A stretch of DNA of 18,567 nt from Nitrospina sp. UBA6727 (GCA_002454045.1 DKID01000020.1:1-18567), one strand, 5' to 3'; positions 6,157 to 13,916 are shown, counted from the stretch's first letter. Program-made: numbers and translations. Notes: generated by a model not told the origin, from the sequence alone.

Positions 6157-6975
6157 CTACTTTTCATCGGGGGAAACCGAGTAGCCGGCGGGAATTTTTC
6201 GGAAAGGCATCATCAATAAGTTTTTCAACGATACCTCCTCGCTGGTGCGAAACTGGCTGACCCCGATTGTAATTTGGGGCTGCGGTTTCAACGCCTCCTT
6301 AACATACGTCCCCAACGCCCGGTCCCAAATCGACAGGTTGAAACCAAAGTTGGAGTTGGTCTCATTTTTTTCTACCGAATGATGAATGCGATGCATGTCT
6401 GGCGTGACGATTAAATATCGTAACAGACGGTCGAGACTCGCTGGCAAAGTGATGTTGGAATGCGAAAACTGAGCCATTCCATTTAGCACCGCTTCGAAGA
6501 TCAACACCGCAATCGGCAAAGGACCAAGGGCGAAGACCAGTCCTAACTTAAACAGCATGGACCCCAATATCTCTATGGGATGAAACCGCAACCCGGACGA
6601 AACGTCCAGGTCAAGGTCGGAATGATGCACAATATGAAAACGCCAGAAGAACGGAATCATATGGACGACCACATGCTGGATATAAATCATTAAGTCGAGA
6701 ATAATCACGCAAAGAAAAATTTCCAGACCCTCCGGCCATTGCAAGTAGTTGAACAATCCCCATCCCTTTTCCTCGGTAAATTGCGCAGCACCAACCGCCG
6801 CCGCGCCGAAAAACAAACGCACCACAAGAATATCAATCCCCGTTAAAGCTAAATTGATTTTTAGTCGGCGGGTTTTTGCGTCAACGGTGGGATGACGCTG
6901 GATGATGGACTCCAGTCCCAGCATTAATAAAAACACCGCTAAAAAAATCGCAAACCGAATTTGATTGGTATCCAT
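6157..6975 (-). CDS. Fatty acid hydroxylase/sterol desaturase superfamily membrane protein
   Basis: The 272-residue protein has at least four membrane segments and the histidine clusters of the di-iron hydroxylase superfamily: HVVVH (101-105), HIVHH (114-118), FHP (131-133), SHSN (171-174) and HRIHH (195-199). Members use O2 and a di-iron centre at the membrane face to hydroxylate or desaturate lipids such as sterols, carotenoids or fatty acids; the substrate here is unknown. The start at 6975 (MDTNQIRF) places a hydrophobic helix at the very N-terminus, as usual. A GTG start at 7017 would add 14 residues without better ribosome-binding evidence. Neither start has a clear Shine-Dalgarno sequence. 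The gene is probably transcribed from the TATAAT promoter near 7142-7171. Confidence 0.9.
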   Translation of the reverse strand: MDTNQIRFAIFLAVFLLMLGLESIIQRHPTVDAKTRRLKINLALTGIDILVVRLFFGAAAVGAAQFTEEKGWGLFNYLQWPEGLEIFLCVIILDLMIYIQHVVVHMIPFFWRFHIVHHSDLDLDVSSGLRFHPIEILGSMLFKLGLVFALGPLPIAVLIFEAVLNGMAQFSHSNITLPASLDRLLRYLIVTPDMHRIHHSVEKNETNSNFGFNLSIWDRALGTYVKEALKPQPQITIGVSQFRTSEEVSLKNLLMMPFRKIPAGYSVSPDEK

Positions 6976-7110
6976 AATTTTTCGCGGCGTCGCGACGCTG
7001 ACCGCCCGCGGGACCACGGGCTCAGCGGGTGAAGTTTCTACGGGCGAACAAAATTTGCCCCGGCCGAAATCCCCGCCCCGTCGTCACCGAACGGCGGCAC
7101 GGCGACTAGC

Positions 7111-7140
7111 GGCGCGCAAATTTAATTTCAATAGCGCGCC
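7111..7140. repeat. Inverted repeat at the predicted hydroxylase transcription start
   Basis: GGCGCGC (7111-7117) and GCGCGCC (7134-7140) are perfect inverted copies around an AT-rich 16-base centre that includes AAATTTAATTT. The element begins two bases downstream of the minus-strand TATAAT, so it covers the likely start site. It could be an operator or a 5' hairpin. Confidence 0.5.
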
Positions 7141-7141
7141 C

Positions 7142-7171
7142 ATTATACTACGCCAAACCAGCCCAATCCAA
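7142..7171 (-). promoter_or_regulatory. Candidate promoter for the fatty acid hydroxylase gene
   Basis: The minus strand carries a perfect TATAAT (7142-7147), with TTGGAT (7166-7171) 18 bp upstream. The leader to the ATG at 6975 would be about 160 bases, which is long. The -10 box is convincing and the -35 weak. Confidence 0.45.
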
Positions 7172-7226
7172 ACTGTCATCCGACCGCCACGGGCGACGCA
7201 GAACTCTTCAACGCCGTCAAACAGAT

Positions 7227-7255
7227 TTAACTACCAAAGTGAAAATTTATATGCT
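7227..7255 (+). promoter_or_regulatory. Weak candidate promoter for the polyamine transporter operon
   Basis: TTAACT (7227-7232) and TATGCT (7250-7255) are 17 bp apart. Both match the consensus in four of six positions. A start near 7262 would place the palindrome at 7289-7305 in the 5' leader, next to the start codon. Confidence 0.3.
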
Positions 7256-7288
7256 AGCCTCCTCGGCAATTGCGAGAGAGCCCGCCTT

Positions 7289-7305
7289 AAACCTAATTTA
7301 GGTTT
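7289..7305. promoter_or_regulatory. 17-bp palindrome overlapping the potA ribosome-binding region
   Basis: AAACCTAA (7289-7296) and TTAGGTTT (7298-7305) are perfect inverted copies around a single T. The element ends six bases before the ATG at 7312, and its TTAGG is the only Shine-Dalgarno-like sequence. It may be an operator or, as RNA, a small structure that hides the ribosome-binding site. Confidence 0.5.
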
Positions 7306-7311
7306 CGATTG

Positions 7312-8421
7312 ATGGATAAACCGCATGTCCAATTCATAGATGTAGAAAAAAGCTACGATGGCGAAACCTTGGTCGTGGAAAAACTCAACTTGGATATTTT
7401 TTCCGGGGAGTTCTTGACCATACTCGGTCCGTCGGGGTCCGGAAAAAGCACTTGTCTGTCCATGCTGGCAGGATTTGAAACTGCGACTTGCGGCGAGATT
7501 AAGTTGCATGGAAAGTCTATCAACTCCGTCGCCCCTCATAAACGCAATTTTGGAGTAGTGTTTCAGAATTATGCATTGTTTCCACACATGACCGTTTTCG
7601 ACAATCTCATGTTTCCCCTTAAAGTACGGAAGATACCCTTGGCGGACGCGCATAAAAAAGTTCACCGCGCTTTAGAAATGGTATGGATGGGCGGATTCGC
7701 CGACCGATGGCCCAGTCAACTTTCTGGCGGTCAGCAACAGCGCATCGCAGTGGCGCGGGCGCTGGTGTTTACTCCGGATTTAATTTTGATGGACGAACCG
7801 CTCGGCGCCTTAGACAGACAACTCCGCGAACAACTGCAACAAGAAATAAAGCAAATCCATAACGAACTTGGCGTAACCTTTGTCTATGTAACTCACGACC
7901 AAAACGAAGCGATGACAATGTCCGACCGCGTTGCCATATTTAATCAAGGCGTGATTCAACAGCTTGCTACTCCTGACAGCCTCTATGAATGCCCCATGAA
8001 CGCCTTCGTCGCGGAATTTTTCGGAACCAACAACAGGTTAATCGGGAAGGTGCTACAAGACAATGGAGAAACCTGCCGGGTAGAACTGAAAGACGGAAGT
8101 CAGGTTGAAGCTCTTGCCGTCAATATCCACGAAGCGGGAACCAGAACTACTTTAGCCATCAGGCCGGAACGGGTACTTATTCAACCCAATCGTGACGACT
8201 GCCCCAATGTTTATAAAGTGAAAGTAAAAGAGTTGACTTATCGCGGCGACCACATACGAATTCACACCTCCCTGTGCGAGAACGAAGATTTCGTCGTGAA
8301 AATTTCCAACAACGAAAAAAAGGTCAACATGAATCCCGGGGAAACTGTGGAAATTGGTTGGAGAGTAGAAGACTGTCGCGCGTTGGACCCCTACTGCTCC
8401 GACAGCGTTTGCCCCATTTAG
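7312..8421 (+). CDS. potA: Polyamine-type ABC transporter ATP-binding protein (PotA-like)
   Basis: This 369-residue ATPase has every canonical motif: Walker A GPSGSGKS (39-46), Q-loop Q85, signature LSGGQ (137-141), Walker B LILMDE (157-162), and H-loop H195. A TOBE-type regulatory domain runs from about 240 to the end. It energises the two permeases encoded downstream, importing spermidine/putrescine-like substrates. The ATG at 7312 is chosen over the TTG at 7309. The tail CRALDPYCSDSVCPI carries three Cys within 15 residues, which is unusual for the family and could bind metal or form disulfides. The gene opens a four-gene operon. Subfamily assignment as polyamine rather than other MOI-type transporters (for example Fe3+ or sulfate) rests on the binding protein and permeases beside it. 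Confidence 0.9.
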   Translation: MDKPHVQFIDVEKSYDGETLVVEKLNLDIFSGEFLTILGPSGSGKSTCLSMLAGFETATCGEIKLHGKSINSVAPHKRNFGVVFQNYALFPHMTVFDNLMFPLKVRKIPLADAHKKVHRALEMVWMGGFADRWPSQLSGGQQQRIAVARALVFTPDLILMDEPLGALDRQLREQLQQEIKQIHNELGVTFVYVTHDQNEAMTMSDRVAIFNQGVIQQLATPDSLYECPMNAFVAEFFGTNNRLIGKVLQDNGETCRVELKDGSQVEALAVNIHEAGTRTTLAIRPERVLIQPNRDDCPNVYKVKVKELTYRGDHIRIHTSLCENEDFVVKISNNEKKVNMNPGETVEIGWRVEDCRALDPYCSDSVCPI

Positions 8422-8423
8422 TA

Positions 8424-8462
8424 GTCGCCCGCGCGGCGGCGGTCACCATCGTCGACACGCCG
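8424..8462. repeat. GC-rich low-complexity segment between potA and potD
   Basis: GTCGCCCGCGCGGCGGCGG followed by TCACCATCGTCGAC lies just after the potA stop. It is of the same word type as the other intergenic repeats and interrupts an otherwise tight operon with a 127-bp gap. It may form a stem that reduces or stabilises parts of the transcript; I see no T-run that would make it a terminator. Confidence 0.4.
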
Positions 8463-8548
8463 TTGCGAATAAAGAGATTAAATTGCCGGCACCAAAAATC
8501 ATAGATATGTCGAGGCTCCTTGTTCGCATATCATCGATGGAGGGAAGT

Positions 8549-9637
8549 ATGAACAAGACGCTGAAGGCCGCGTTATTTTCATTTATGGTTACCAGTTTGG
8601 CGGGACAAGGCATCGTCTTCGCAGAATCCATCACCGTGGTCTCTTGGGGCGGTGCTTACACCATGAGCCAAGTGAAAGCCCTTCACAAACCTTTCACAGA
8701 AAAAACCGGTATCAAAGTAATATCCGAAAACTACAGTGGCGGGTTGGCGCAAATAAAAGCACAAGTCGAGGCGGGGAAGGTGACGTGGGATGTGGTTGAC
8801 CTTGACCAGTCCGCAGTTTACCGAGGTTGCAACGAGGGACTGTTGGAGGAAATAGACCATGCTTCCCTACCGTCTGCCCCAGATGGAACTCCCGCAAAAT
8901 CTGATTTCATCGAAGGCTCCCTGTTGGATTGCGGTGTCGGCACGGTTGTGTGGTCCACCATTTATGCCTATGACAAAACTAAATTTCCGGGCAAGGCACC
9001 TAAATCGCTTAGAGATTTTTTCAACATCAAGGCCTTTCCGGGAAAACGAGGGCTGTATAAAAATCCCGTGTCAACTTTAGAAATGGCGTTAATGGGAGAC
9101 GGCGTTCCTCCCTCCAAAGTTTACGCAACACTTTCCACCGAGGCTGGAGTCAAGCGTGCCTTCAAAGTGCTCGACTCGATTAAAGACCACGCGATTTGGT
9201 GGGAGACGGGCTCGCAACCAGTGCAGTTGCTGGCCAGCGGGGAAGTGGTCATGACCATAGCCTGGAACGGTCGGATTTTCGATGCGCAATTCGCGGACAA
9301 AAAACCCTTCGAAATAGTCTGGGACCACCAAGTTGTTGGAATCGACGCGTGGGGTATCCCAAAAGGTTCGCCGAACAAAGAAAATGCTTTGAAGTTTGTT
9401 GCCTTCTCGACAAATACCAAGCCATTAGCAAACCAAGCCGGCTATATTTCGTATGGCCCCGTCCGGAAATCGTCCTCTAAATTGATCGGCGTACACAAAG
9501 AGCATGGGATTCCGATGTTGCCGCATATGCCAACGGCTCCGGAGCATATGAAAAATTTTCTGCAAACTGATTCAGAATGGTGGGCAGACCATGAAGATGA
9601 ATTAAAGGAGCGTTTTAATAACTGGCTGATCAAGTAA
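8549..9637 (+). CDS. potD: Periplasmic polyamine-type substrate-binding protein (PotD-like)
   Basis: The 362-residue protein begins with a clear signal peptide (MNKTLK, hydrophobic core to about 24, cleavage after VFA at 25). The mature part opens ITVVSWGGAYTMSQ, typical of the spermidine/putrescine-binding family. It also contains the conserved SGEVVMTIAWNGRIFDA hinge-region block, WGIPKGSPNKENALKF, and a C-terminal WWADHEDELKERFNNW helix. It captures the substrate in the periplasm and delivers it to the permeases. The start at 8549 is fixed by GGAGGG (8539-8544) and by the signal peptide; a longer reading from 8483 would bury both. Amino-acid-level substrate specificity (putrescine, spermidine or other) cannot be read here. 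Confidence 0.9.
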   Translation: MNKTLKAALFSFMVTSLAGQGIVFAESITVVSWGGAYTMSQVKALHKPFTEKTGIKVISENYSGGLAQIKAQVEAGKVTWDVVDLDQSAVYRGCNEGLLEEIDHASLPSAPDGTPAKSDFIEGSLLDCGVGTVVWSTIYAYDKTKFPGKAPKSLRDFFNIKAFPGKRGLYKNPVSTLEMALMGDGVPPSKVYATLSTEAGVKRAFKVLDSIKDHAIWWETGSQPVQLLASGEVVMTIAWNGRIFDAQFADKKPFEIVWDHQVVGIDAWGIPKGSPNKENALKFVAFSTNTKPLANQAGYISYGPVRKSSSKLIGVHKEHGIPMLPHMPTAPEHMKNFLQTDSEWWADHEDELKERFNNWLIK

Positions 9638-9679
9638 AAAATTTTTACCGCGAAGACGATTGAAGCCGTCGGCATCAAA

Positions 9680-10924
9680 ATGAAAGCGTCTCAAGACATC
9701 CCGTTAAAAGCAAAACTACGCAAAGCGGAGTCTTCGAACACGACCAAGTCCTACGCCCTCATCCTGCCGTTGGGGATATTTCTTCTCGTCTTTTTTCTGG
9801 TCCCGATTGCAAGCATGATTTATCGAAGTGTCGATAATCCCCTGCTCGCCAAACATCTTCCCCGCACCAGCGAAGCCCTGAAACTATGGGACTCCTCAAA
9901 AACTCCCGATGAAAAAACCTACGCCACGTTCGTTGCCGAATTAAAGGCGGTGGGAGAGAAGACAAGCATCGGCCGCATCGCCGCCCGCTTGAATTATGAC
10001 AAAGGTGGAATGCGCAGCCTGGTAGTGAAGACGGCTAGAAAGTTGAAGCGGGTATCCGTCAACACGCTTCCCCCAGAGGGAACATGGAAAAAAACATTAG
10101 CAAAAATTGACAAACGCTGGGACCAACCGGAGTACTGGGCGACAATCAAAAACGCCGGCGCGCCGATAACTGTGGGATATTATCTAGCAGCCGTCGACAA
10201 AAAGTTGGATATAAACGGCGCCGTCGTGAAGGTTCCCGAACATAAGCGAATTTATTTAGCCATTTTTTGGCGCACCGTTTGGGTCAGCGCGTTGGTCACT
10301 TCCTTGTGCTTCCTCTTCGGTTATCCAATCGCTTTCCTAATCGCAAGGGTTCAGAAGAAGTGTGTCAACCTGCTGCTGATCATGGTTCTACTTCCATTCT
10401 GGACATCACTGCTAGTCAGGACCACCGCTTGGATAGTTATGTTGCAACGGGAAGGAGTCGTCAACGACCTGCTAATTTTTTTGCGGTTGATCGACGAACC
10501 CATTCAACTCATCTACAGCAGCTTTGGAGTTCTCGTCGCAATGACGCACGTGTTGCTACCGTTGATGATCCTCCCCGTTTACAGCGTTATGAAAAATATT
10601 TCACCGGACTATGTCCACGCCGGCCTGTCACTGGGGGCGACTCCATGGACAGCCTTTTGGAAAATTTATTTTCCGCAAACCCTTCCAGGCGTTGGCGCCG
10701 GGGCGCTATTTGTTTTCATTCTGACCTTGGGATATTACATCACCCCAGCGTTGGTGGGCGGACCTCAAGATCAAATGATCAGCCAGTTTATCGTCTATCA
10801 CGCCAACCACTCCTTGAACTGGGGACTAGCCTCCGCCCTTGGAACTCTGTTGCTCCTAGGAGTTCTTTCCGGATACGGGTTGCATAACAAAATAGCCAAA
10901 ATCGATACCATAAAACTAAACTGA
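9680..10924 (+). CDS. potB: Polyamine-type ABC transporter permease with extra periplasmic domain (PotB-like)
   Basis: The 414-residue permease is about 120 residues longer than ordinary PotB. The first membrane helix (about 26-48) is followed by a soluble insert (about 50-190) before the standard five-helix core from about 193. The core has the EAA loop AGLSLGATPWTAFWKIYFP (314-332), which contacts the ATPase. Permeases of this class with a segment between helices 1 and 2 are known in polyamine-like transporters of proteobacteria, so the insert is probably native rather than a fusion. It probably sits in the periplasm near the binding protein. The gene lies 42 bp after potD and 2 bp before potC, consistent with one operon. 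No strong Shine-Dalgarno sequence precedes the ATG. Confidence 0.9.
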   Translation: MKASQDIPLKAKLRKAESSNTTKSYALILPLGIFLLVFFLVPIASMIYRSVDNPLLAKHLPRTSEALKLWDSSKTPDEKTYATFVAELKAVGEKTSIGRIAARLNYDKGGMRSLVVKTARKLKRVSVNTLPPEGTWKKTLAKIDKRWDQPEYWATIKNAGAPITVGYYLAAVDKKLDINGAVVKVPEHKRIYLAIFWRTVWVSALVTSLCFLFGYPIAFLIARVQKKCVNLLLIMVLLPFWTSLLVRTTAWIVMLQREGVVNDLLIFLRLIDEPIQLIYSSFGVLVAMTHVLLPLMILPVYSVMKNISPDYVHAGLSLGATPWTAFWKIYFPQTLPGVGAGALFVFILTLGYYITPALVGGPQDQMISQFIVYHANHSLNWGLASALGTLLLLGVLSGYGLHNKIAKIDTIKLN

Positions 10925-10926
10925 CT

Positions 10927-11757
10927 ATGTGGCAACTCTCTCCTCACACAACCCTGCTAGGTAAATTATGGCGCTGTACTTTTCTCGTTTTCTGCGGCGC
11001 CGTCTTTATGTTTTTAGTCCTCCCCGTGCTCATCGTTCTTCCCCTGTCCTTCAACTCCGAACCTTATTTCAATTACCCGATGCCCGGGTTCAGTTGGCGC
11101 TGGTATCAAAATATCGTGGAAAACGAAATGTGGATGGTGTCGGCGAAGAACAGCATCATCGTTGGTCTTGCGTCCACAGCACTCGCAGTTACACTCGGCA
11201 CGCTGGCGGCGCTAGGATTAAGCAAGCCCTCCCTCCCGTTGAAAAAGTTGATAGTCGGAATCTTGATTTCGCCGATGATAGTTCCTCTCGTAATCACAGG
11301 CGTCGGCATGTACATCTTTTACGCGAAATATAATTTAACCGGAAACTTGCCGGGAATCATCATCGCCCACACGGTAATCGGTACGCCGTTTGTGCTCATC
11401 TCCGTGACCGCGGCGTTGGCGGGATTTAATCTGAACATCGCCCGCGCCGGGCAAAGCCTTGGCGCAACTCCCACCTACGTGTTTTTCAAAATCACCATGC
11501 CGTTGATCATGCCCGGCATAATATACGGCGGTCTCCTCGCCTTCACTTCATCGTTAGACGAACTCGTCGTCGTCATGTTTCTGGCCGGCGTCGAAGAACG
11601 CACCATCCCCATGCAAATGTGGACGGGACTGAGGGAGCAGTTAAGCCCTTCGGTTCTCGCCGCCGCGACAATCTTGGTAATACTTTTGGTGGGATTGTTA
11701 CTGGCCGCAGAATTGTTACGCCGCCGCAGAGAACGGTATTTCGTTTCAGCAAAATAG
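10927..11757 (+). CDS. potC: Polyamine-type ABC transporter permease (PotC-like)
   Basis: The 276-residue protein has six membrane helices and the EAA loop AGQSLGATPTYVFFKITMP (174-192). The N-terminal part SFNSEPYFNYPMPGFSWRWYQNI (41-63) is typical of PotC. It pairs with the PotB-like protein to form the translocation channel. It starts two bases after the stop of potB, which implies coupled translation. It ends with a basic tail RRRRERYFVSAK. This is the last gene of the operon; the next gene is on the opposite strand and a tandem repeat lies between them. Confidence 0.92.
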   Translation: MWQLSPHTTLLGKLWRCTFLVFCGAVFMFLVLPVLIVLPLSFNSEPYFNYPMPGFSWRWYQNIVENEMWMVSAKNSIIVGLASTALAVTLGTLAALGLSKPSLPLKKLIVGILISPMIVPLVITGVGMYIFYAKYNLTGNLPGIIIAHTVIGTPFVLISVTAALAGFNLNIARAGQSLGATPTYVFFKITMPLIMPGIIYGGLLAFTSSLDELVVVMFLAGVEERTIPMQMWTGLREQLSPSVLAAATILVILLVGLLLAAELLRRRRERYFVSAK

Positions 11758-11783
11758 AAATCCAGAAAAATTCAACGGCGGGG

Positions 11784-11863
11784 AAGTTCACCGCGGTCAA
11801 CGGCGGATTAAGTTCGGCGTGGTCGCCGACGGAAAAGTTCACCGCGGTCGATGGCGACGGCGG
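11784..11863. repeat. Three-copy 25-26 bp tandem repeat
   Basis: Units start at 11784, 11810 and 11835. Units 1 and 3 share the exact 15-mer AAGTTCACCGCGGTC (11784-11798 and 11835-11849). Unit 2 begins AAGTTCGGCGTGGTC. Each continues with a CGGCGG or GACGG end. The array lies between the convergent genes potC and the 175-residue membrane protein and does not seem to be translated. Confidence 0.65.
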
Positions 11864-11883
11864 TGCGCGCGCGACGAAAAAGT

Positions 11884-12411
11884 TTATCCGTCGGGAGACC
11901 CTCTTTCGTCCGGCGCGAAACGCTGCGTCTCTTCTTTCTCCTTTTGATAATTTTTTATGCGCGCTTCCGAGTTGCGCCGCACGAGCACGATGCAAGCCTC
12001 CGTCATCAAGCCGAGAAACCAGAAGGTGGTGAAAAAAATCACCCACATAAAACTGAGGTTGAGCCAATATTGATTCGGCGTGAAATCCGTAGACCTATGG
12101 ACGAGCGCGCGGATTTTTTCCTGCTCCACGGTTGAAGACTTGATGTAACTCATATAGAAGGGATACTTGCTTTTGAACGCGAACGCGACCTGCTCGTTTT
12201 TTTTCATGCCGATAAATTTCATCACCGCCCGGTTTTGCTCTTTGAAAAACACTCGCATCCGCACCACCTCCGGCGATTCCGGCGGGTTAGATTGGTAATA
12301 CCAAACCACTATGGCGGTCGTCAGAAACACGGAGACGTATAAAGAAATTCTGCTGAGCCACTTCTCTTTCGTGTCTTCAATTTCCTGCAATATTGGTTTT
12401 TCTTTTTCCAT
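11884..12411 (-). CDS. Two-helix membrane protein, unknown function
   Basis: From ATG 12411 the protein has 175 residues. The N-terminus MEKEKPILQEIEDTKEKW is charged and helical, followed by a membrane helix (about 23-41). A periplasmic stretch of about 75 residues (SNPPES to the region FTPNQYW) is next, then a long hydrophobic segment (about 118-147) and a charged C-terminal tail rich in Glu and Arg. Such a topology, with both ends inside, resembles sensor or scaffold proteins, but I recognise no family. GGAG lies five bases before the ATG on the minus strand, which selects this start over a longer reading from 12528. It ends facing potC, with the tandem repeat between. Confidence 0.7.
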   Translation of the reverse strand: MEKEKPILQEIEDTKEKWLSRISLYVSVFLTTAIVVWYYQSNPPESPEVVRMRVFFKEQNRAVMKFIGMKKNEQVAFAFKSKYPFYMSYIKSSTVEQEKIRALVHRSTDFTPNQYWLNLSFMWVIFFTTFWFLGLMTEACIVLVRRNSEARIKNYQKEKEETQRFAPDERGSPDG

Positions 12412-12471
12412 AAACTCTCCGCGTCTCTGTTCGCCGCGACAAACATAGCAGACCGCGAAAACGAATTCCAG

Positions 12472-12500
12472 TTGCAGATTTACGCGCGGGTCTTTAGTAT
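12472..12500 (+). promoter_or_regulatory. Candidate promoter of the MFS exporter gene
   Basis: TTGCAG (12472-12477) and TAGTAT (12495-12500) are separated by 17 bp, with the ATG about 45 bases after the predicted start. Matches are partial (three and four of six). Confidence 0.35.
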
Positions 12501-12551
12501 GGGCTCCGCGTTGATTGCTTCCTGCCATCCGCTTTTTCCTAGGAATTTTAC

Positions 12552-13841
12552 ATGCAGACCAAAAACACGGTCGGTTATTTTCGCCTGTTGCGCGAAAACC
12601 CTGCGTTCCGCAATCTGTGGTACGGACAGATGGTGTCCGAACTGGGAGACTGGCTCAACACCATCGCCATCTACGCGCTAATCATTAAACTCGACAATTC
12701 CGGAATGGCCATAGCCGGCGCGATGATGGCGAAACTCCTGCCCATTTTCTTCATCAGCCCCATCGCTGGCGTGGTGGCAGACCGCTTCAGTCGGAAAACC
12801 GTGATGATCGTCAGCGACTTGTTGCGTTGCGTGGTGGTGCTGGGATTTCTGCTGATAGAAGACCGCGACGCGCTGTGGTTGGTTTACGCTCTCGTCATCG
12901 CTGAGATTTCGCTGGCGGGATTTTTCGAACCGGCGCGGAGTGCCATCATCCCATCCCTCGTTCCGAAAAAAGATTTGGTCACCGCCAACGCGTTGAGCGG
13001 ATCAACTTGGTCCGTGATGCTAGCACTCGGCGCGGCGGGCGGCGGCGTGGTCGTCTATTTTTTCGGGATAAAATTTGCCTTTATATTGGACGCGGGCACG
13101 TTCCTCCTTTCGGCGTGGTTCCTGTCAAAAATTCCGCACCGCAAAAAATCCGCGCAAAAAGTTCTGCCAAAGCAATCGGGTTATCAAGAGTTATGCGACG
13201 TCATGCGCTACTTACGCGCCAAACCGATGGTGCTGGCGTTGTCATTATTGAAAGCCGGGTTCGCCGTGGCGGGCGGCATCATGACCTTAATTCCCCTGAT
13301 GGTCAGCCAGATATCCGCGTCGCCGTCATTGGGAGTCGGCATCCTCTACTCCGCGCGCGGACTGGGCGCCGCCTTGGGACCGGTGCTGGTCAAGCGACTA
13401 TTCGGGGAAACCGCCGAGGTTTTACGATGGGCGATCGCCGCCGCGTTTTTCTTGAAAGCCGCCTCGTATTTATTCATCGCCACGTCCCACCACAGCATCG
13501 GGGTGCTCTTCCTCGGCATCGCCTGCGCAACGGTGTTCAGCTCCATCATTTGGGCATTCAGTTCGGCGTTGATCCACCTCACCACCCCCGACCATTACCT
13601 CGGCAGAGTTTTCAGTTTTGAACTCGCCATCTTGACTTTGGTTATGGGCTGCAGCAATTGGGGCGTGGGCTACGCCGTCGACGCGTTGGGCGCGGACATC
13701 CACCAAATCATATTTTCGATGGCGGGACTAATCGCGATACCGGGAATTTTGTGGTCGGGATTCCTAATCGTTTCCCAGAAAAAATTAAAGCAGGCGACGA
13801 CAACCGCGGTGCGCAACGGCGATGACGACGGCGTGCAATGA
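12552..13841 (+). CDS. MFS transporter, EntS-like exporter subgroup
   Basis: The 429-residue protein shows twelve predicted helices. The loop after helix 2 reads GVVADRFSRKTVMIVSDLLR (73-92 area), the MFS motif A type. FRNLWYGQMVSELGDWLNTIA near the N-terminus and EPARSAIIPSLVPKKDLVTANAL in the middle are characteristic of the MFS_3 (EntS-like) group, which export siderophores or other small molecules. A substrate cannot be named. AGGA lies about 8 bases before ATG 12552. The final residues, TTTAVRNGDDDGVQ, are encoded by the GACGACGGCG repeat found between genes, so the original stop codon was probably earlier and the tail is likely a by-product of repeat insertion or expansion. The gene stands alone on its strand. 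Confidence 0.88.
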   Translation: MQTKNTVGYFRLLRENPAFRNLWYGQMVSELGDWLNTIAIYALIIKLDNSGMAIAGAMMAKLLPIFFISPIAGVVADRFSRKTVMIVSDLLRCVVVLGFLLIEDRDALWLVYALVIAEISLAGFFEPARSAIIPSLVPKKDLVTANALSGSTWSVMLALGAAGGGVVVYFFGIKFAFILDAGTFLLSAWFLSKIPHRKKSAQKVLPKQSGYQELCDVMRYLRAKPMVLALSLLKAGFAVAGGIMTLIPLMVSQISASPSLGVGILYSARGLGAALGPVLVKRLFGETAEVLRWAIAAAFFLKAASYLFIATSHHSIGVLFLGIACATVFSSIIWAFSSALIHLTTPDHYLGRVFSFELAILTLVMGCSNWGVGYAVDALGADIHQIIFSMAGLIAIPGILWSGFLIVSQKKLKQATTTAVRNGDDDGVQ

Positions 13842-13916
13842 CGGTGGTGGTGGGATGACGGCGGTGGCACGCGATGACGACGGTGACGGTGGCCGCAACG
13901 ACGGCGACGGCGGTGT
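13806..13916. repeat. Dense GACGGCG/GGTGG low-complexity repeat
   Basis: About 110 bp of GATGACGACGGCG, GACGGTGGTGG and CGACGGCGACGGCGG words fill the gap between the convergent MFS gene and the 114-residue hypothetical gene. The first ~36 bp lie inside the MFS reading frame. It is the longest block of this word type in the window. Confidence 0.65.

Larger units (their letters stand above)
6976..7311. other. Divergent intergenic region, 336 bp, no gene
   Basis: It separates the hydroxylase gene (minus) from the transporter operon (plus). I find no credible gene. It holds a minus-strand promoter with perfect TATAAT, an adjoining 7-bp-arm inverted repeat (7111-7140), a weak plus-strand promoter (7227-7255) and the 17-bp palindrome before the first transporter gene (7289-7305). 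Confidence 0.7.

Noticed and set aside
11784..11863. CRISPR array
   Set aside because: Repeat units follow one another with no unique spacers and only three diverged copies; no cas gene is nearby.
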